Shown: positions 6,624-14,353 of the stretch, one piece after another | Numbering within the stretch: the first letter of the stretch is position 1 | How the letters are laid out: each line of letters opens with the position of its first letter | Made by a program: the position numbers and the translations under genes | Assembly (NCBI GenBank): GCA_964433635.1 | Contig: CAYSSG010000001.1 | Span: 1-64,000 of the forward strand | Reading direction: 5' to 3' | DNA length: 64,000 nucleotides | DNA from: CAYSSG01 sp964433635 | GTDB taxonomy: Bacteria; Atribacterota; Phoenicimicrobiia; Phoenicimicrobiales; Stramentimicrobiaceae | The notes under the pieces: generated by a model | The model's database searches: none | What the model saw: the letters and a program-made list of their open reading frames with translations, nothing else | Told to the model about the DNA's origin: nothing

Positions 6624-9014
6624 ATGGATTATAATATTTCTTTATATGAAAAGTTAGGTTTGTTTTATCTGGGAAAAGAAGTTGATCCGAAGACCTTCCA
6701 AGTAACAGACAATCTTTTTCTCTATAAATCTAAGGATTTTACGACTCATGCAGTGATTATCGGTATGACCGGCAGTGGGAAAACCGGCTTGGGAATCGCC
6801 ATGATTGAAGAGGCAGCCATCGATAAGGTACCATCCATTATTATCGATCCCAAAGGCGATATGGGTAATCTTCTTTTATCATTCCCGGGTTTAAAGGTGG
6901 AAGATTTTCGAAATTGGATTGATCCGGCTGAGGCTGAAGGAAAGGGAATGGACCCGGATGTATATGCAGGGGAGACGGCAAAGAACTGGGAGGAAGGGCT
7001 GAGAAGTTTTTACCAGGATAAGAATAGAATTACACTTTTCAGGGAAAGTGCTGATTTTACCATCTATACGCCAGGCAGTTCGGCAGGAGTACCACTCTCC
7101 ATATTAAGTAATTTTGACGTGCCTTCCCAAGATGTCCTGGATGATCCGGATACCTTTTCATCCATCATTAATTCTACAGTAATGGGCCTTCTTTCCCTGG
7201 TGGATATCAAGGCTGATGCCATAACCAGCAAAGAATATATCCTTCTGGCAGCCATCTTTTCCTATTTCTGGAAAAACAATACCAATCTGTCCCTGGAGGA
7301 CTTGATTGGCCATATTACCAATCCACCCTTTGAAAAGATCGGTGTTTTGAGTTTAAATCATTTTTACCCTCAGAAGGAAAGATTTGAATTAGCCATGCTT
7401 CTGAATAATATCCTGTCCAGTCCCGGATTTTCCATGTGGCTGGAGGGAGAAAAACTGGATATTCAAAATCTCTTATATACCAAAGAGGGCAATCCAAGGG
7501 TCAGTATCCTGTCTATTGCTCACCTGGATAACACACAGAGAATGTTTTTCGTTACCCTTTTTCTGAATAAATACATCAGCTGGATGAGGCAACAAAAGGG
7601 AACACCGTCTTTGAGGACATTGCTTTATATGGATGAAATCTTTGGTTTCTTTCCTGCCACTTCAAATCCGCCTTCGAAAAAGCCGATGTTGATTTTACTC
7701 AAACAGGCAAGGGCTTATGGAGTCGGAGTAGTTCTGGCAACCCAGAATCCCATTGACCTTGATTACAAGGGGCTCTCCAATATCGGTAGCTGGTTCCTGG
7801 GCAGACTTCAGACCAGGCAGGATAGGGACAGGGTCATTGACGGTCTGATTAAAAACAGTGCCGATGCCCTGGAGAAGGGCGAGATAGAATCAATGCTTGC
7901 CAATATGAAAAAGCGTACTTTTTTATTAAAAAGTGCTCATCTGGATACGATTCCGCTTCTGGAGACAAGATGGGTTTTGTCTTACTTGAGAGGTCCTCTG
8001 TCAACATCTGAGGTTGCCAGGCTGATGGAGAATAAAAAGAGATTATTATCAGAAGCCAGGGAGGAAGTAGTTGAAATTCCATTTAAGCAGGCTGAGATTA
8101 TTTCTGAAGTATCTCAGGTTTCTCCTCTTGTTTCTGATAAAGTGAAACAATTTTTCCTGAGCCATCCTCCTTTTAGTGAAGAGACGGTTTATGAGCCGAA
8201 AATCATACTGAAAGGAAGAGTAAGGTTTTATAATCAGTCTAAAAATGTGGACCAGCAAGAAGAGATCAATTTAAAACTACCCGTGAGCAGAGACTCTGTG
8301 GAGATAGATTTTAATGCTGCATCACCCAATGATGATAACAGCCTTTATGATCAGAAGCCTTTTGAGAGAGCCCGATTTGCGCCACTTCCGCCTTTTCTGG
8401 AAAAAATGAAAGATATGAAGGTCATTGAAGATAAATTTAAGAATTATCTGTATGATACCCGAAGGATAGAGCTGTATCATTGTAAAGAATTAAAAATCTT
8501 ATCCGAGCCGGGAGAGGAATTATCTCATTTTAAATCCCGGATGTCAGACTTGATAAAGGAAGAGAAAGACAAGGCGATAGAAAAATTAACAGAACAATAT
8601 GCCAAAAAGGAAGAAAAACTGGAGAAGGATTCTATCAAGCTGCAGGAAAAGCTGGAAAAAGAAGAAACAGATGTAAAATCAGCCAGTACTGAAAGTGCCT
8701 TATCAATCGGATCAAGTCTGCTTGGTGTCTTGCTGGGAAGAACGAAAGTCGGAACATTAAATACCGGTGTGACCGGTCTGAAGAGAGCCAGTAGAATCTT
8801 AAAGGAGAAAAAGGATGTTGAACGGGTCAAGAAAAATATAGAGAACCTGGCTTCTGATATTCAGGAATTGGAAGAGGAGCTGAAACAGAGCATTGAGGAT
8901 ATGTCAGAACAATTTGAAATAGACAATTACAAAATTGAGACGGTGAGCATCAAACCCAAAAAGAGTGATATTTTCGGACTGAGTGCTGCACTGTTATGGG
9001 AAACCAGGCAGTAG
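6624..9014 (+). CDS. HerA/VirD4-like ATPase with C-terminal coiled coil, function unknown
   Basis: The 796-residue cytoplasmic ATPase has Walker A GMTGSGKT (47-54), a DPKGDMGNL loop (75-83), Walker B LLYMDE (333-338) and the glutamine sensor LATQNP (371-376), the order seen in the HerA/FtsK/VirD4 (DUF87) family of hexameric DNA- or protein-moving ATPases. The C-terminal third is rich in Lys/Glu and forms a long coiled coil (about 630-785) interrupted by a small-residue hydrophobic patch near 690-710 (ALSIGSSLLGVLLG). No NurA nuclease, relaxase or defence gene lies nearby, so a classical HerA-NurA or conjugation role is not supported. It is transcribed with the neighbouring DUF937 and DUF4332 genes. 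Confidence 0.75.
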   Translation: MDYNISLYEKLGLFYLGKEVDPKTFQVTDNLFLYKSKDFTTHAVIIGMTGSGKTGLGIAMIEEAAIDKVPSIIIDPKGDMGNLLLSFPGLKVEDFRNWIDPAEAEGKGMDPDVYAGETAKNWEEGLRSFYQDKNRITLFRESADFTIYTPGSSAGVPLSILSNFDVPSQDVLDDPDTFSSIINSTVMGLLSLVDIKADAITSKEYILLAAIFSYFWKNNTNLSLEDLIGHITNPPFEKIGVLSLNHFYPQKERFELAMLLNNILSSPGFSMWLEGEKLDIQNLLYTKEGNPRVSILSIAHLDNTQRMFFVTLFLNKYISWMRQQKGTPSLRTLLYMDEIFGFFPATSNPPSKKPMLILLKQARAYGVGVVLATQNPIDLDYKGLSNIGSWFLGRLQTRQDRDRVIDGLIKNSADALEKGEIESMLANMKKRTFLLKSAHLDTIPLLETRWVLSYLRGPLSTSEVARLMENKKRLLSEAREEVVEIPFKQAEIISEVSQVSPLVSDKVKQFFLSHPPFSEETVYEPKIILKGRVRFYNQSKNVDQQEEINLKLPVSRDSVEIDFNAASPNDDNSLYDQKPFERARFAPLPPFLEKMKDMKVIEDKFKNYLYDTRRIELYHCKELKILSEPGEELSHFKSRMSDLIKEEKDKAIEKLTEQYAKKEEKLEKDSIKLQEKLEKEETDVKSASTESALSIGSSLLGVLLGRTKVGTLNTGVTGLKRASRILKEKKDVERVKKNIENLASDIQELEEELKQSIEDMSEQFEIDNYKIETVSIKPKKSDIFGLSAALLWETRQ

Positions 9015-9039
9015 TGCTATCAGACGATGATACGCATTC

Positions 9040-9069
9040 AAGAAAATTTTCTTAGGTAAATATACCTAA
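9040..9069. promoter_or_regulatory. Two adjacent palindromes before the DUF4332 gene
   Basis: AAGAAAATTTTCTT (9040-9053) is a perfect 14-bp palindrome, and TTAGGTA (9052-9058) is inverted as TACCTAA (9063-9069) around four bases. They lie between the ATPase stop and the DUF4332 ribosome site and could be an operator or an RNA hairpin. No known regulator is implied. Confidence 0.3.
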
Positions 9070-9096
9070 ATGAATATCATTTGATAGGAGGGGAAA

Positions 9097-9501
9097 ATGG
9101 CAAAAATTATTGAAATTGAAGGAGTGGGAGAAGTCAACGCTAAAAAACTTAAAAAAGCCGGTATCAGTTCTGTAGAGAGATTACTGGAAAAAGGTGCTGA
9201 ACCCGCTGGAAGAAAAGAGATTGCCAGCAAAGCAGGCTTTGATGAGAAGGTCATATTGAAATGGGTAAATTTTGCTGATCTTTTCAGGATTAAGGGAGTA
9301 GCCAGTGAGTATTCTGAATTATTAGAAGCATCCGGTGTTGATACGGTCGTTGAACTTTCCAAGCGTGTTCCTGAGAATCTGACCAGGAAGATGGAAGAAG
9401 TGAATCTTGAAAAAAAGCTTGTCAGAAGATTGCCTGTATTGTCTGAAGTGAAAAAATGGATTGATCAGGCAAAAAAACTCCCCCGGAAGGTTCATTATTA
9501 A
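9097..9501 (+). CDS. DUF4332 helix-hairpin-helix protein
   Basis: The 134-residue protein is built of repeated helix-hairpin-helix-like units: IEGVGEVNAKKLKKAGI (about 6-22) and a second copy IKGVASEYSELLEASGV (about 68-84), followed by helical linkers. This matches DUF4332 domains, which resemble the DNA-binding HhH units of RadA/DNA polymerases. It is small, soluble and basic at the C terminus, so non-specific DNA binding is likely but unproven. ATG 9097 follows TAGGAGGGG. It lies directly after the HerA-like ATPase gene and may work with it on DNA. Confidence 0.75.
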   Translation: MAKIIEIEGVGEVNAKKLKKAGISSVERLLEKGAEPAGRKEIASKAGFDEKVILKWVNFADLFRIKGVASEYSELLEASGVDTVVELSKRVPENLTRKMEEVNLEKKLVRRLPVLSEVKKWIDQAKKLPRKVHY

Positions 9502-9612
9502 GGGCGAAGCATTGTTTTTTCAGATAAAAAATAATTTTTTGTGAAAATAACAATATTTTTAGGTAAAAGAGGGGAAAATAGGGAATATAATATTATAGGA
9601 AGATTGGATCTC

Positions 9613-9636
9613 TATAACAATCTATGTTGTTATAAT
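9613..9636 (+). promoter_or_regulatory. Inverted repeat overlapping a -10 element, upstream of the riboswitch
   Basis: TATAACAA (9613-9620) is inverted as TTGTTATA (9627-9634) around six bases, followed by a T-run. The right arm overlaps a consensus TATAAT (9631-9636) placed to start transcription just before the riboswitch. A good -35 was not found. It could be a repressor site or the terminator of the preceding gene. Confidence 0.35.
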
Positions 9637-9641
9637 TTTTT

Positions 9642-9735
9642 TAAAAGTTGATAAGGGCAAACTATCCGAAAGGGTAGGACGCAAAGCCATGGGTCTAAAA
9701 CAGCTGTCAGGATTGCCAGGTTACCGGCTTTTATT
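9642..9735 (+). ncRNA. Cyclic di-GMP-I (GEMM-I) riboswitch
   Basis: The sequence carries the GEMM-I signature: AGGGCAAAC leading into the P2 hairpin CTATCC-GAAA-GGGTAG with its GNRA loop, then GGACGCAAAGCC, then GGGTCTAAAA opening the second arm, and GCCAGGTTACCGG closing the ligand pocket. P1 pairs AAAAG (9643-9647) with CTTTT (9728-9732). An alternative stem, GGTTACC (9719-9725) with GGTAATC (9742-9748, one G-U), would break the pocket and is a candidate expression-platform switch. No terminator follows, so control is more likely at translation or of an unrecognised kind. The next gene starts 29 bases downstream. Confidence 0.88.
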
Positions 9736-9764
9736 TTATTTGGTAATCATCGGGAGAAGATAAT

Positions 9765-10217
9765 ATGAATTTATTTTCCAAAAGAAACCTGAATCATTTG
9801 GAGAAAGAAGAAAAATTTATTGCCATAGATCAATTCAGCGTGATTGCCGGTTCTGAGCCAGAAGAAGAACAGGAATATTCAGTGACTGAGATAAAGCGAA
9901 AAGACCTCTATTATCCTAATCCGGCATTGTTCAGGCGTTTAATTGAAGGGACGTCTTTGGATCGCAGGAAAAAAGTTGACCACTCCGAAGAGGAAATGAT
10001 GGACACAGGTGCAGAGCGCACAGAAATTGTATTACCCAAAAAAAGTACGCAGATGAAAGGGATTTCCATATCAAGTAAGAGGGATAAGCATGAGATTCCC
10101 GTAATTTCCGGGAATAAAAAGAAGTTTATCAACAAAGTGCGCAGGAGCAGACTGGGACATGTGGTTCATGAAGTATTGGGTTATCCTGAAAAACAACTTC
10201 ATTCCAAAACGGATTAA
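9765..10217 (+). CDS. Unrecognised 150-residue charged protein under c-di-GMP riboswitch
   Basis: I do not recognise this protein. It is soluble, without membrane segments or signal peptide. It has an acidic stretch (EPEEEQEY, about 41-48), a middle part with RKDLYYPNPALFRRL (about 55-69), and a strongly basic C-terminal half ending in RRSRLGHVVHEVLGYPEK. The ribosome site GGGAGA lies 7 bases before ATG 9765 and close to the alternative stem of the riboswitch. Being the only gene directly behind a c-di-GMP aptamer, it is a candidate for a lifestyle-switch function such as surface attachment or motility, which is inference only. Confidence 0.65.
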   Translation: MNLFSKRNLNHLEKEEKFIAIDQFSVIAGSEPEEEQEYSVTEIKRKDLYYPNPALFRRLIEGTSLDRRKKVDHSEEEMMDTGAERTEIVLPKKSTQMKGISISSKRDKHEIPVISGNKKKFINKVRRSRLGHVVHEVLGYPEKQLHSKTD

Positions 10218-10308
10218 AATCATCCTGACTGAGTAAAGTATTAAAGACATTCTCTCAGCTTGATACCTCAACCAAAATCATTAAAGAAAAGCCTTCCTTT
10301 TATTTTCC

Positions 10309-10337
10309 TTGAAAATAGATCGGAATTGTTTCATAAT
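10309..10337 (+). promoter_or_regulatory. Promoter for the YggS-type gene
   Basis: TTGAAA (10309-10314) and CATAAT (10332-10337) are spaced by 17 bases, about 58 bases before the chosen start codon. Confidence 0.5.
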
Positions 10338-10394
10338 AAAGGTAAAGCCGAATAAGCTTTCTATTTTATGTAACTGATGCACAGGAGATGTAGA

Positions 10395-11099
10395 ATGATG
10401 ATCAGGGAAAATTATCATCGAATCAGATCGGAAATTCCTTCTCATGTCAGGATTATTGCTGCTGCCAAGACCCGAACGGTATCAGAAATAGAAGAACTCA
10501 TTGAAGCAGGTGCTGCCGATATCGGTGAGAATTATGTCCAGGAGGCCGAAGAGTTGCTCAAGTCATTGCCTCCGGAGACCATCAAAAAAGTTCGCTGGCA
10601 CATGATCGGACATCTGCAGACAAATAAAATCAACAAAGCATTACCCATCTTTGATCTGATTCAGACCGTTGACTCTTTAGCGTTAGCCAGTGAAATTGAC
10701 AAACGGGTAGAAAAGTCGGGAAAACAATTCGTATCAATCTTACTGGAGATCAATATCGGCAGTGAATTTTCCAAAGATGGTATAAAGCCAGGTGATCATG
10801 AAAAATTTGAAGATTTTATGGAGAGCCTGGTGATTGATATTTCCCGGTTACCGCATATTCATCTGGAGGGATTAATGACCATGGGTCCCCGTTTTGAGGA
10901 TCCGGAAAAGTTTCGTCATTTTTTCCGCAGGACAAGAACGCTCTATGACAGATTATCAAAGTTAAATCTGGAACGGGTGAATATGAAATTTCTGTCCATG
11001 GGAATGACCCATTCGTACCGGATTGCCATTGAGGAAGGAGCCAACATGGTGAGAATCGGGACTGCCATCTTCGGCTCAAGAAAAAATTCACAGATATGA
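10395..11099 (+). CDS. YggS/PROSC-family pyridoxal-phosphate homeostasis protein
   Basis: The 234-residue single-domain TIM barrel binds pyridoxal 5'-phosphate and buffers its level in the cytoplasm; it is related to the N-terminal half of alanine racemase. The Schiff-base lysine is K25 in AAAKTR, and the conserved GENYVQE, WHMIGHLQTNK and MGMTHSYRIAIEEGA motifs are present. ATG 10395 is chosen because AGGAG lies seven bases upstream; an in-frame ATG at 10377 would precede that ribosome site. In many Bacillota this gene sits with sepF/yggT/divIVA; here it is 33 kb away from yggT and divIVA. Confidence 0.85.
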   Translation: MMIRENYHRIRSEIPSHVRIIAAAKTRTVSEIEELIEAGAADIGENYVQEAEELLKSLPPETIKKVRWHMIGHLQTNKINKALPIFDLIQTVDSLALASEIDKRVEKSGKQFVSILLEINIGSEFSKDGIKPGDHEKFEDFMESLVIDISRLPHIHLEGLMTMGPRFEDPEKFRHFFRRTRTLYDRLSKLNLERVNMKFLSMGMTHSYRIAIEEGANMVRIGTAIFGSRKNSQI

Positions 11100-11241
11100 T
11101 ATTAAACATTGTCGCACCATGATTCAATGGTTGTTTCATCTCTGCCTGGAAATAACGAACCGGTGGATAGGAACATATTGAAAAGAAAATGAAAGCAATG
11201 CTTCAAGTCCATATGTTCACTATGATTCATCTATTTTTTTA

Positions 11242-11270
11242 TTGTAATTAACGGAAAAACTGACTATAAT
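11242..11270 (+). promoter_or_regulatory. Promoter for the ferritin gene
   Basis: TTGTAA (11242-11247) and a consensus TATAAT (11265-11270) are 17 bases apart, with the ferritin ATG 36 bases downstream. No clear Fur or PerR box was seen around it. The 140 bases upstream hold nothing recognisable. Confidence 0.65.
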
Positions 11271-11305
11271 ATCACTAAATTGAAGACAGGAGGATAGTAA
11301 AAAGT

Positions 11306-11806
11306 ATGATCAGCAAAAAAATGCAGGATAAATTAAATTATCAGATTAATCGAGAGATTTTTTCAGCTTACCTTTATTTTTCCATGGCCGGTTATGCTAC
11401 GGCTGAAGGGTTTGATGGATTCGGTAACTGGTTTTTTTGCCAGTACAAAGAGGAGCTCAGTCATGCTGAAAAGATTTACCGGTATGTAAATGAACAGGGC
11501 AGTAAAGTTCATTTCCAGGCAATTGAAAAACCGGAGGAAGATTTTACATCCCTAATCGATCTTTTTGAAAAAACCCTTGCTCATGAAAAGCAGGTGACCG
11601 GCTTAATTCACGATTTAGTTACCTTAGCCAGAGAAGAAAATGATTATGCCACTGAATATTTCTTACAATGGTTCGTTACAGAGCAGGTTGAAGAAGAAGC
11701 CGAGCCGGAAAAGATTCTTCAAAGGTTGAAAATGGTTGGTAAACAAGGTAATGGAATCATTATGCTGGACAAAGCTCTAGCTGAGAGAAAGTTTACATCT
11801 TCTTAA
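11306..11806 (+). CDS. ftnA: Ferritin (non-haem, FtnA type)
   Basis: This 166-residue four-helix protein assembles into 24-mers that oxidise and store iron. The ferroxidase residues are visible: E17 (INREIFSAY), E50 and H53 (EELSHAEK), E94, Q127 and E130. There is no haem-binding methionine motif, so bacterioferritin is excluded. Length is typical. ATG 11306 follows CAGGAGG with 10 bases of spacing. It stands alone between its own promoter and a terminator, as expected for a stress or iron-storage gene in an anaerobe exposed to occasional oxygen. Confidence 0.92.
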   Translation: MISKKMQDKLNYQINREIFSAYLYFSMAGYATAEGFDGFGNWFFCQYKEELSHAEKIYRYVNEQGSKVHFQAIEKPEEDFTSLIDLFEKTLAHEKQVTGLIHDLVTLAREENDYATEYFLQWFVTEQVEEEAEPEKILQRLKMVGKQGNGIIMLDKALAERKFTSS

Positions 11807-11845
11807 TCTGAATCATATCCAGGAACCGAACTTTAGTATGATTTT

Positions 11846-11900
11846 CAAGAATCGATGGGATTCTTTACTATAAGTCCATTCCATCGATTCTTGCATTTTT
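11846..11900 (+). terminator. Terminator after ferritin
   Basis: CAAGAATCGATGG (11846-11858) pairs perfectly with CCATCGATTCTTG (11881-11893) across a 22-base loop, followed by CATTTTTC. The 13-bp stem and T-run fit an intrinsic terminator. Confidence 0.7.
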
Positions 11901-11917
11901 CATAATCTTCAGGTTTT

Positions 11918-12964
11918 ATGATGGAAAGAAAAAGCGGCATCAAAGAATTGACCATAGATGAATTGAGAGGAATGCTGGTTCAGGAAGGATTTCCGGCTTT
12001 TAGGGCAAGACAGATATATGATTGGATATACCTGAAGAATGTGGATTCTTTTCAGAAAATGATGAATGTGCCGGTAAAGATTATCACACTTCTGGAATCT
12101 GTTTTTATCCTTGATCAGATGAAGCCGGTTACCCGACAGGTCTCAAGGGATGGTTCGGAGAAGTTTCTCTTTAAACTGAAAGATAACCATCTCATAGAGA
12201 GTGTCATGATTCGAGGTAATAAAAGAAATACCTTATGTCTTTCTTCCCAGGTTGGTTGTCTGTGGCATTGTCTTTTTTGTGCCAGCGGCAAGGATGGCTT
12301 TCAAAGAAATTTAACAGCCGGAGAGATGGTTGATCAAATTCTGTTGATTCAAAGAATTACGGATCAGCGTATTCACAATATTGTCTTTATGGGCATGGGG
12401 GAACCATTCAATAATTATGAGCAGGTCATGAAATCGGTTAACATGATAAATTGCAGGCAGGGAATCAATATCGGTGCCCGCAGGATAACCATTTCCACCT
12501 GTGGAATAATACCGGAAATCATAAAGCTGACTCATCACCCATTACAGGTTGAACTTTCTGTCTCCCTTCATTCAGCCGATGAAAATGTCAGATCAGCATT
12601 GATGCCAGTCAATGACCAATATCCTCTAAAAGAACTTATCGTTGCCTGCAGATATTATGTCCAAAGGAAAAAACGACAGATTACCTTTGAATACCTGATG
12701 TTAAAGGGAATAAATGATTCTGTAGAGCAAGCCCAACAGCTTTGCAGGCTGATAGCGGACTTTGATTCCAAGGTTAACCTGATTGTCTATAATCCTATCC
12801 GGAACCAGAATAACCTTCTTTCCTCCGATGAGAAGGCAATCTCTGTCTTTCAACAGATCATAAGGCAGAATCAAATTCCCGTTACTATCAGATATTCCCG
12901 GGGACAGGATATTCATGCAGCCTGTGGCCAATTGAAGGGTCATTATCTGCATCATGATGAATGA
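11918..12964 (+). CDS. rlmN: 23S rRNA/tRNA (adenine C2)-methyltransferase RlmN
   Basis: The 348-residue radical-SAM enzyme methylates C2 of A2503 in 23S rRNA and A37 in some tRNAs. The [4Fe-4S]/SAM motif is CLWHCLFC (C114, C118, C121), followed by GMGEPFNNY; the C-terminal SRGQDIHAACGQL supplies the second catalytic cysteine (about C336). The N-terminal helical domain (1-90) matches RlmN. ATG 11918 has only a weak ribosome site (TCAGG), and ATG 11921 is equally possible. It follows the ferritin terminator, so its own promoter must lie in the short gap. Confidence 0.92.
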   Translation: MMERKSGIKELTIDELRGMLVQEGFPAFRARQIYDWIYLKNVDSFQKMMNVPVKIITLLESVFILDQMKPVTRQVSRDGSEKFLFKLKDNHLIESVMIRGNKRNTLCLSSQVGCLWHCLFCASGKDGFQRNLTAGEMVDQILLIQRITDQRIHNIVFMGMGEPFNNYEQVMKSVNMINCRQGINIGARRITISTCGIIPEIIKLTHHPLQVELSVSLHSADENVRSALMPVNDQYPLKELIVACRYYVQRKKRQITFEYLMLKGINDSVEQAQQLCRLIADFDSKVNLIVYNPIRNQNNLLSSDEKAISVFQQIIRQNQIPVTIRYSRGQDIHAACGQLKGHYLHHDE

Positions 12965-12978
12965 ACACCGTATTGACC

Positions 12979-13000
12979 GGCAAGGTCTTGCCTCTATTTT
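12979..13000 (+). terminator. Weak terminator-like hairpin after rlmN
   Basis: GGCAAG-GT-CTTGCC (12979-12992) can form a short hairpin and is followed by TCTATTTTAATTT. It is small but in the right place. Confidence 0.4.
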
Positions 13001-13006
13001 AATTTC

Positions 13007-13034
13007 TTGACTTTCAATTAATATCTGTTATACT
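13007..13034 (+). promoter_or_regulatory. Promoter for the CAT-anticodon tRNA
   Basis: TTGACT (13007-13012) and TATACT (13029-13034) are 16 bases apart, with TG two bases before the -10. The mature tRNA begins 23 bases downstream. Confidence 0.7.
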
Positions 13035-13056
13035 TTTAGAGGAGTAATTTTCCTTT

Positions 13057-13132
13057 GGGCCCATAGCTCAGCTGGTAGAGCAGCCGGCTCATAACCGGCC
13101 GGTCCCTGGTTCGATCCCGGGTGGGCCCACCA
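13057..13132 (+). tRNA. tRNA with CAT anticodon (tRNA-Ile2 or elongator tRNA-Met)
   Basis: A complete 76-nt cloverleaf with acceptor stem GGGCCCA/TGGGCCC, anticodon loop CTCATAA (anticodon CAT), TTCGATC T-loop and encoded CCA. The paired G1-C72 excludes initiator tRNA. The anticodon arm GCCGGCTCATAACCGGC resembles bacterial tRNA-Ile2, whose C34 is changed to lysidine by TilS so that it reads AUA, but elongator Met cannot be excluded by eye. Confidence 0.9.
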
Positions 13133-13240
13133 GGTTTACAAGAATATGAAAGTCAGTAGAATTTTGATGAAGAATATCGGCCATAAATTACCAAAAAGAT
13201 TGAAAATGAAAGATAAAGAACGTGTTGAACACTCTTTTAA

Positions 13241-13287
13241 AAAGAGCCTTACTTTAATAGAAGATAAAGTAAGGCTCTTTTTATTAT
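13241..13287 (+). terminator. Strong intrinsic terminator after the tRNA
   Basis: A perfect 16-bp stem (13241-13256 with 13265-13280), eight-base loop and T-rich tail. It ends the tRNA transcript; the downstream zinc-ribbon gene starts 41 bases later. Confidence 0.85.
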
Positions 13288-13327
13288 GAGAGGAGTTGGA
13301 GGTCTAGGAAGATAAGGAGGCATTTTT

Positions 13328-14041
13328 TTGAAAGAACAATTATATGAGCTTTTATTGTTACAGGAAATCGATGGGGAGATTGTCAGGGAAGAGGAAAAAC
13401 AAAAAAGACTTCCTTCCAGAATCCGGGAAATTGAAGAGGGGATAGATGGTATTGAAAGAAAGCAGCAGGGAAGCAAAGAAAATTTGAAGGAACTCCAGGT
13501 GAAGATAAAAAGAAAAGAGATTGATGCTAAAGCAATCAATACAAAGATTGACCAACATCAGGATGAATTATATGGCGGAAAAATCAATGATATTAAAGAA
13601 TTGAAACAGTTACAGCAGGTTATAGAATCAATGAAAAAGGACCGGGATAAGGTTGAAGAAAGCCTGCTGGTTCTGATGGATGAAGAAGATACCTTAAAAT
13701 CAGAGCTGAATGCGATTGATCAGGAGCTTGTCAGGTTAAACAGGCGATTGGAACACATAAAGGAAGAAGTCAGGAAACAGGAAGAAGAAATTAACAGGCG
13801 TATTGAGGAAAAGAATAAACAGAGGTCAGAGATAGCCGCTAAGATTAACAATCGTGATTTAATGGAACGATATGACATGTTATGGAATGCAAAAGAAGGC
13901 CGAGTGGTAGTTGAGATTGACAGTCCCACATGTGGGGGATGTAATCTGTCTTTGCCCAGTGATATCATTTACCACCTTCAGAGAGACGATCTCTTGATAA
14001 CCTGCCCGAATTGTAATAGAATATTAATCTGGAAAGAATGA
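13328..14041 (+). CDS. Coiled-coil protein with C-terminal C4 zinc ribbon (CdsZ/DUF164 family)
   Basis: The 237-residue protein is a long coiled coil (about 1-180, heptads rich in Glu/Lys/Arg) ending in a zinc ribbon with CGGC (C202, C205) and CPNC (C226, C229). This matches the family of putative nucleic-acid-binding zinc-ribbon proteins often found near the RNase P RNA gene, as here. The exact role is not established. The start is TTG 13328, six bases after AAGGAGG. Confidence 0.8.
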   Translation: MKEQLYELLLLQEIDGEIVREEEKQKRLPSRIREIEEGIDGIERKQQGSKENLKELQVKIKRKEIDAKAINTKIDQHQDELYGGKINDIKELKQLQQVIESMKKDRDKVEESLLVLMDEEDTLKSELNAIDQELVRLNRRLEHIKEEVRKQEEEINRRIEEKNKQRSEIAAKINNRDLMERYDMLWNAKEGRVVVEIDSPTCGGCNLSLPSDIIYHLQRDDLLITCPNCNRILIWKE

Positions 14042-14051
14042 TGAATATGAA

Positions 14052-14074
14052 CAGGGGAGCATCTCCCCTGACGA
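14052..14074. repeat. Hairpin repeat, short copy
   Basis: CAGGGGAG-CAT-CTCCCCTG followed by ACGA is the hairpin core of the three 40-bp repeats downstream: an 8-bp GC-rich stem with a three-base loop. It lies 10 bases after the zinc-ribbon gene stop and could also act in its 3'-end formation. Confidence 0.75.
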
Positions 14075-14084
14075 AAGCTTAGCA

Positions 14085-14107
14085 CTGCTAAGATTGTTCT
14101 TTTTCCG
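14085..14107 (+). terminator. Candidate terminator after the zinc-ribbon gene
   Basis: CTTAGC-ACT-GCTAAG forms a six-base-pair hairpin, followed within a few bases by a T-rich stretch GTTCTTTTTCC. Confidence 0.4.
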
Positions 14108-14156
14108 GATTAGATTGAGAATTTAAGGGGTTTCAGGGGAGCATCTCCCCTGACGA
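14102..14156. repeat. 55-bp gap flank containing a 40-bp hairpin repeat (copy A)
   Basis: The last 40 bases (14117-14156, GAGAATTTAAGG to CTGACGA) are the repeat unit with the palindrome CAGGGGAG-CAT-CTCCCCTG. The whole 55 bp recur at 14257-14311 after the gap. Confidence 0.85.
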
Positions 14157-14256
14157 NNNNNNNNNNNNNNNNNNNNNNNNNNNNNNNNNNNNNNNNNNNN
14201 NNNNNNNNNNNNNNNNNNNNNNNNNNNNNNNNNNNNNNNNNNNNNNNNNNNNNNNN
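14157..14256. other. Assembly gap (100 N)
   Basis: A second run of exactly 100 N with identical 55-bp sequence on both sides, as at 3449-3548. The array of repeats here may have broken the assembly, so the true number of units is unknown. Confidence 0.95.
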
Positions 14257-14311
14257 TTTCCGGATTAGATTGAGAATTTAAGGGGTTTCAGGGGAGCATC
14301 TCCCCTGACGA
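14257..14311. repeat. 55-bp gap flank containing a 40-bp hairpin repeat (copy B)
   Basis: Identical to 14102-14156; the 40-bp unit is 14272-14311. It may be the same genomic copy as A, placed twice by scaffolding. Confidence 0.85.
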
Positions 14312-14353
14312 TATTTCTGCTTCAGCTGAAATGCATTTTTTAGAATCCTTAAT

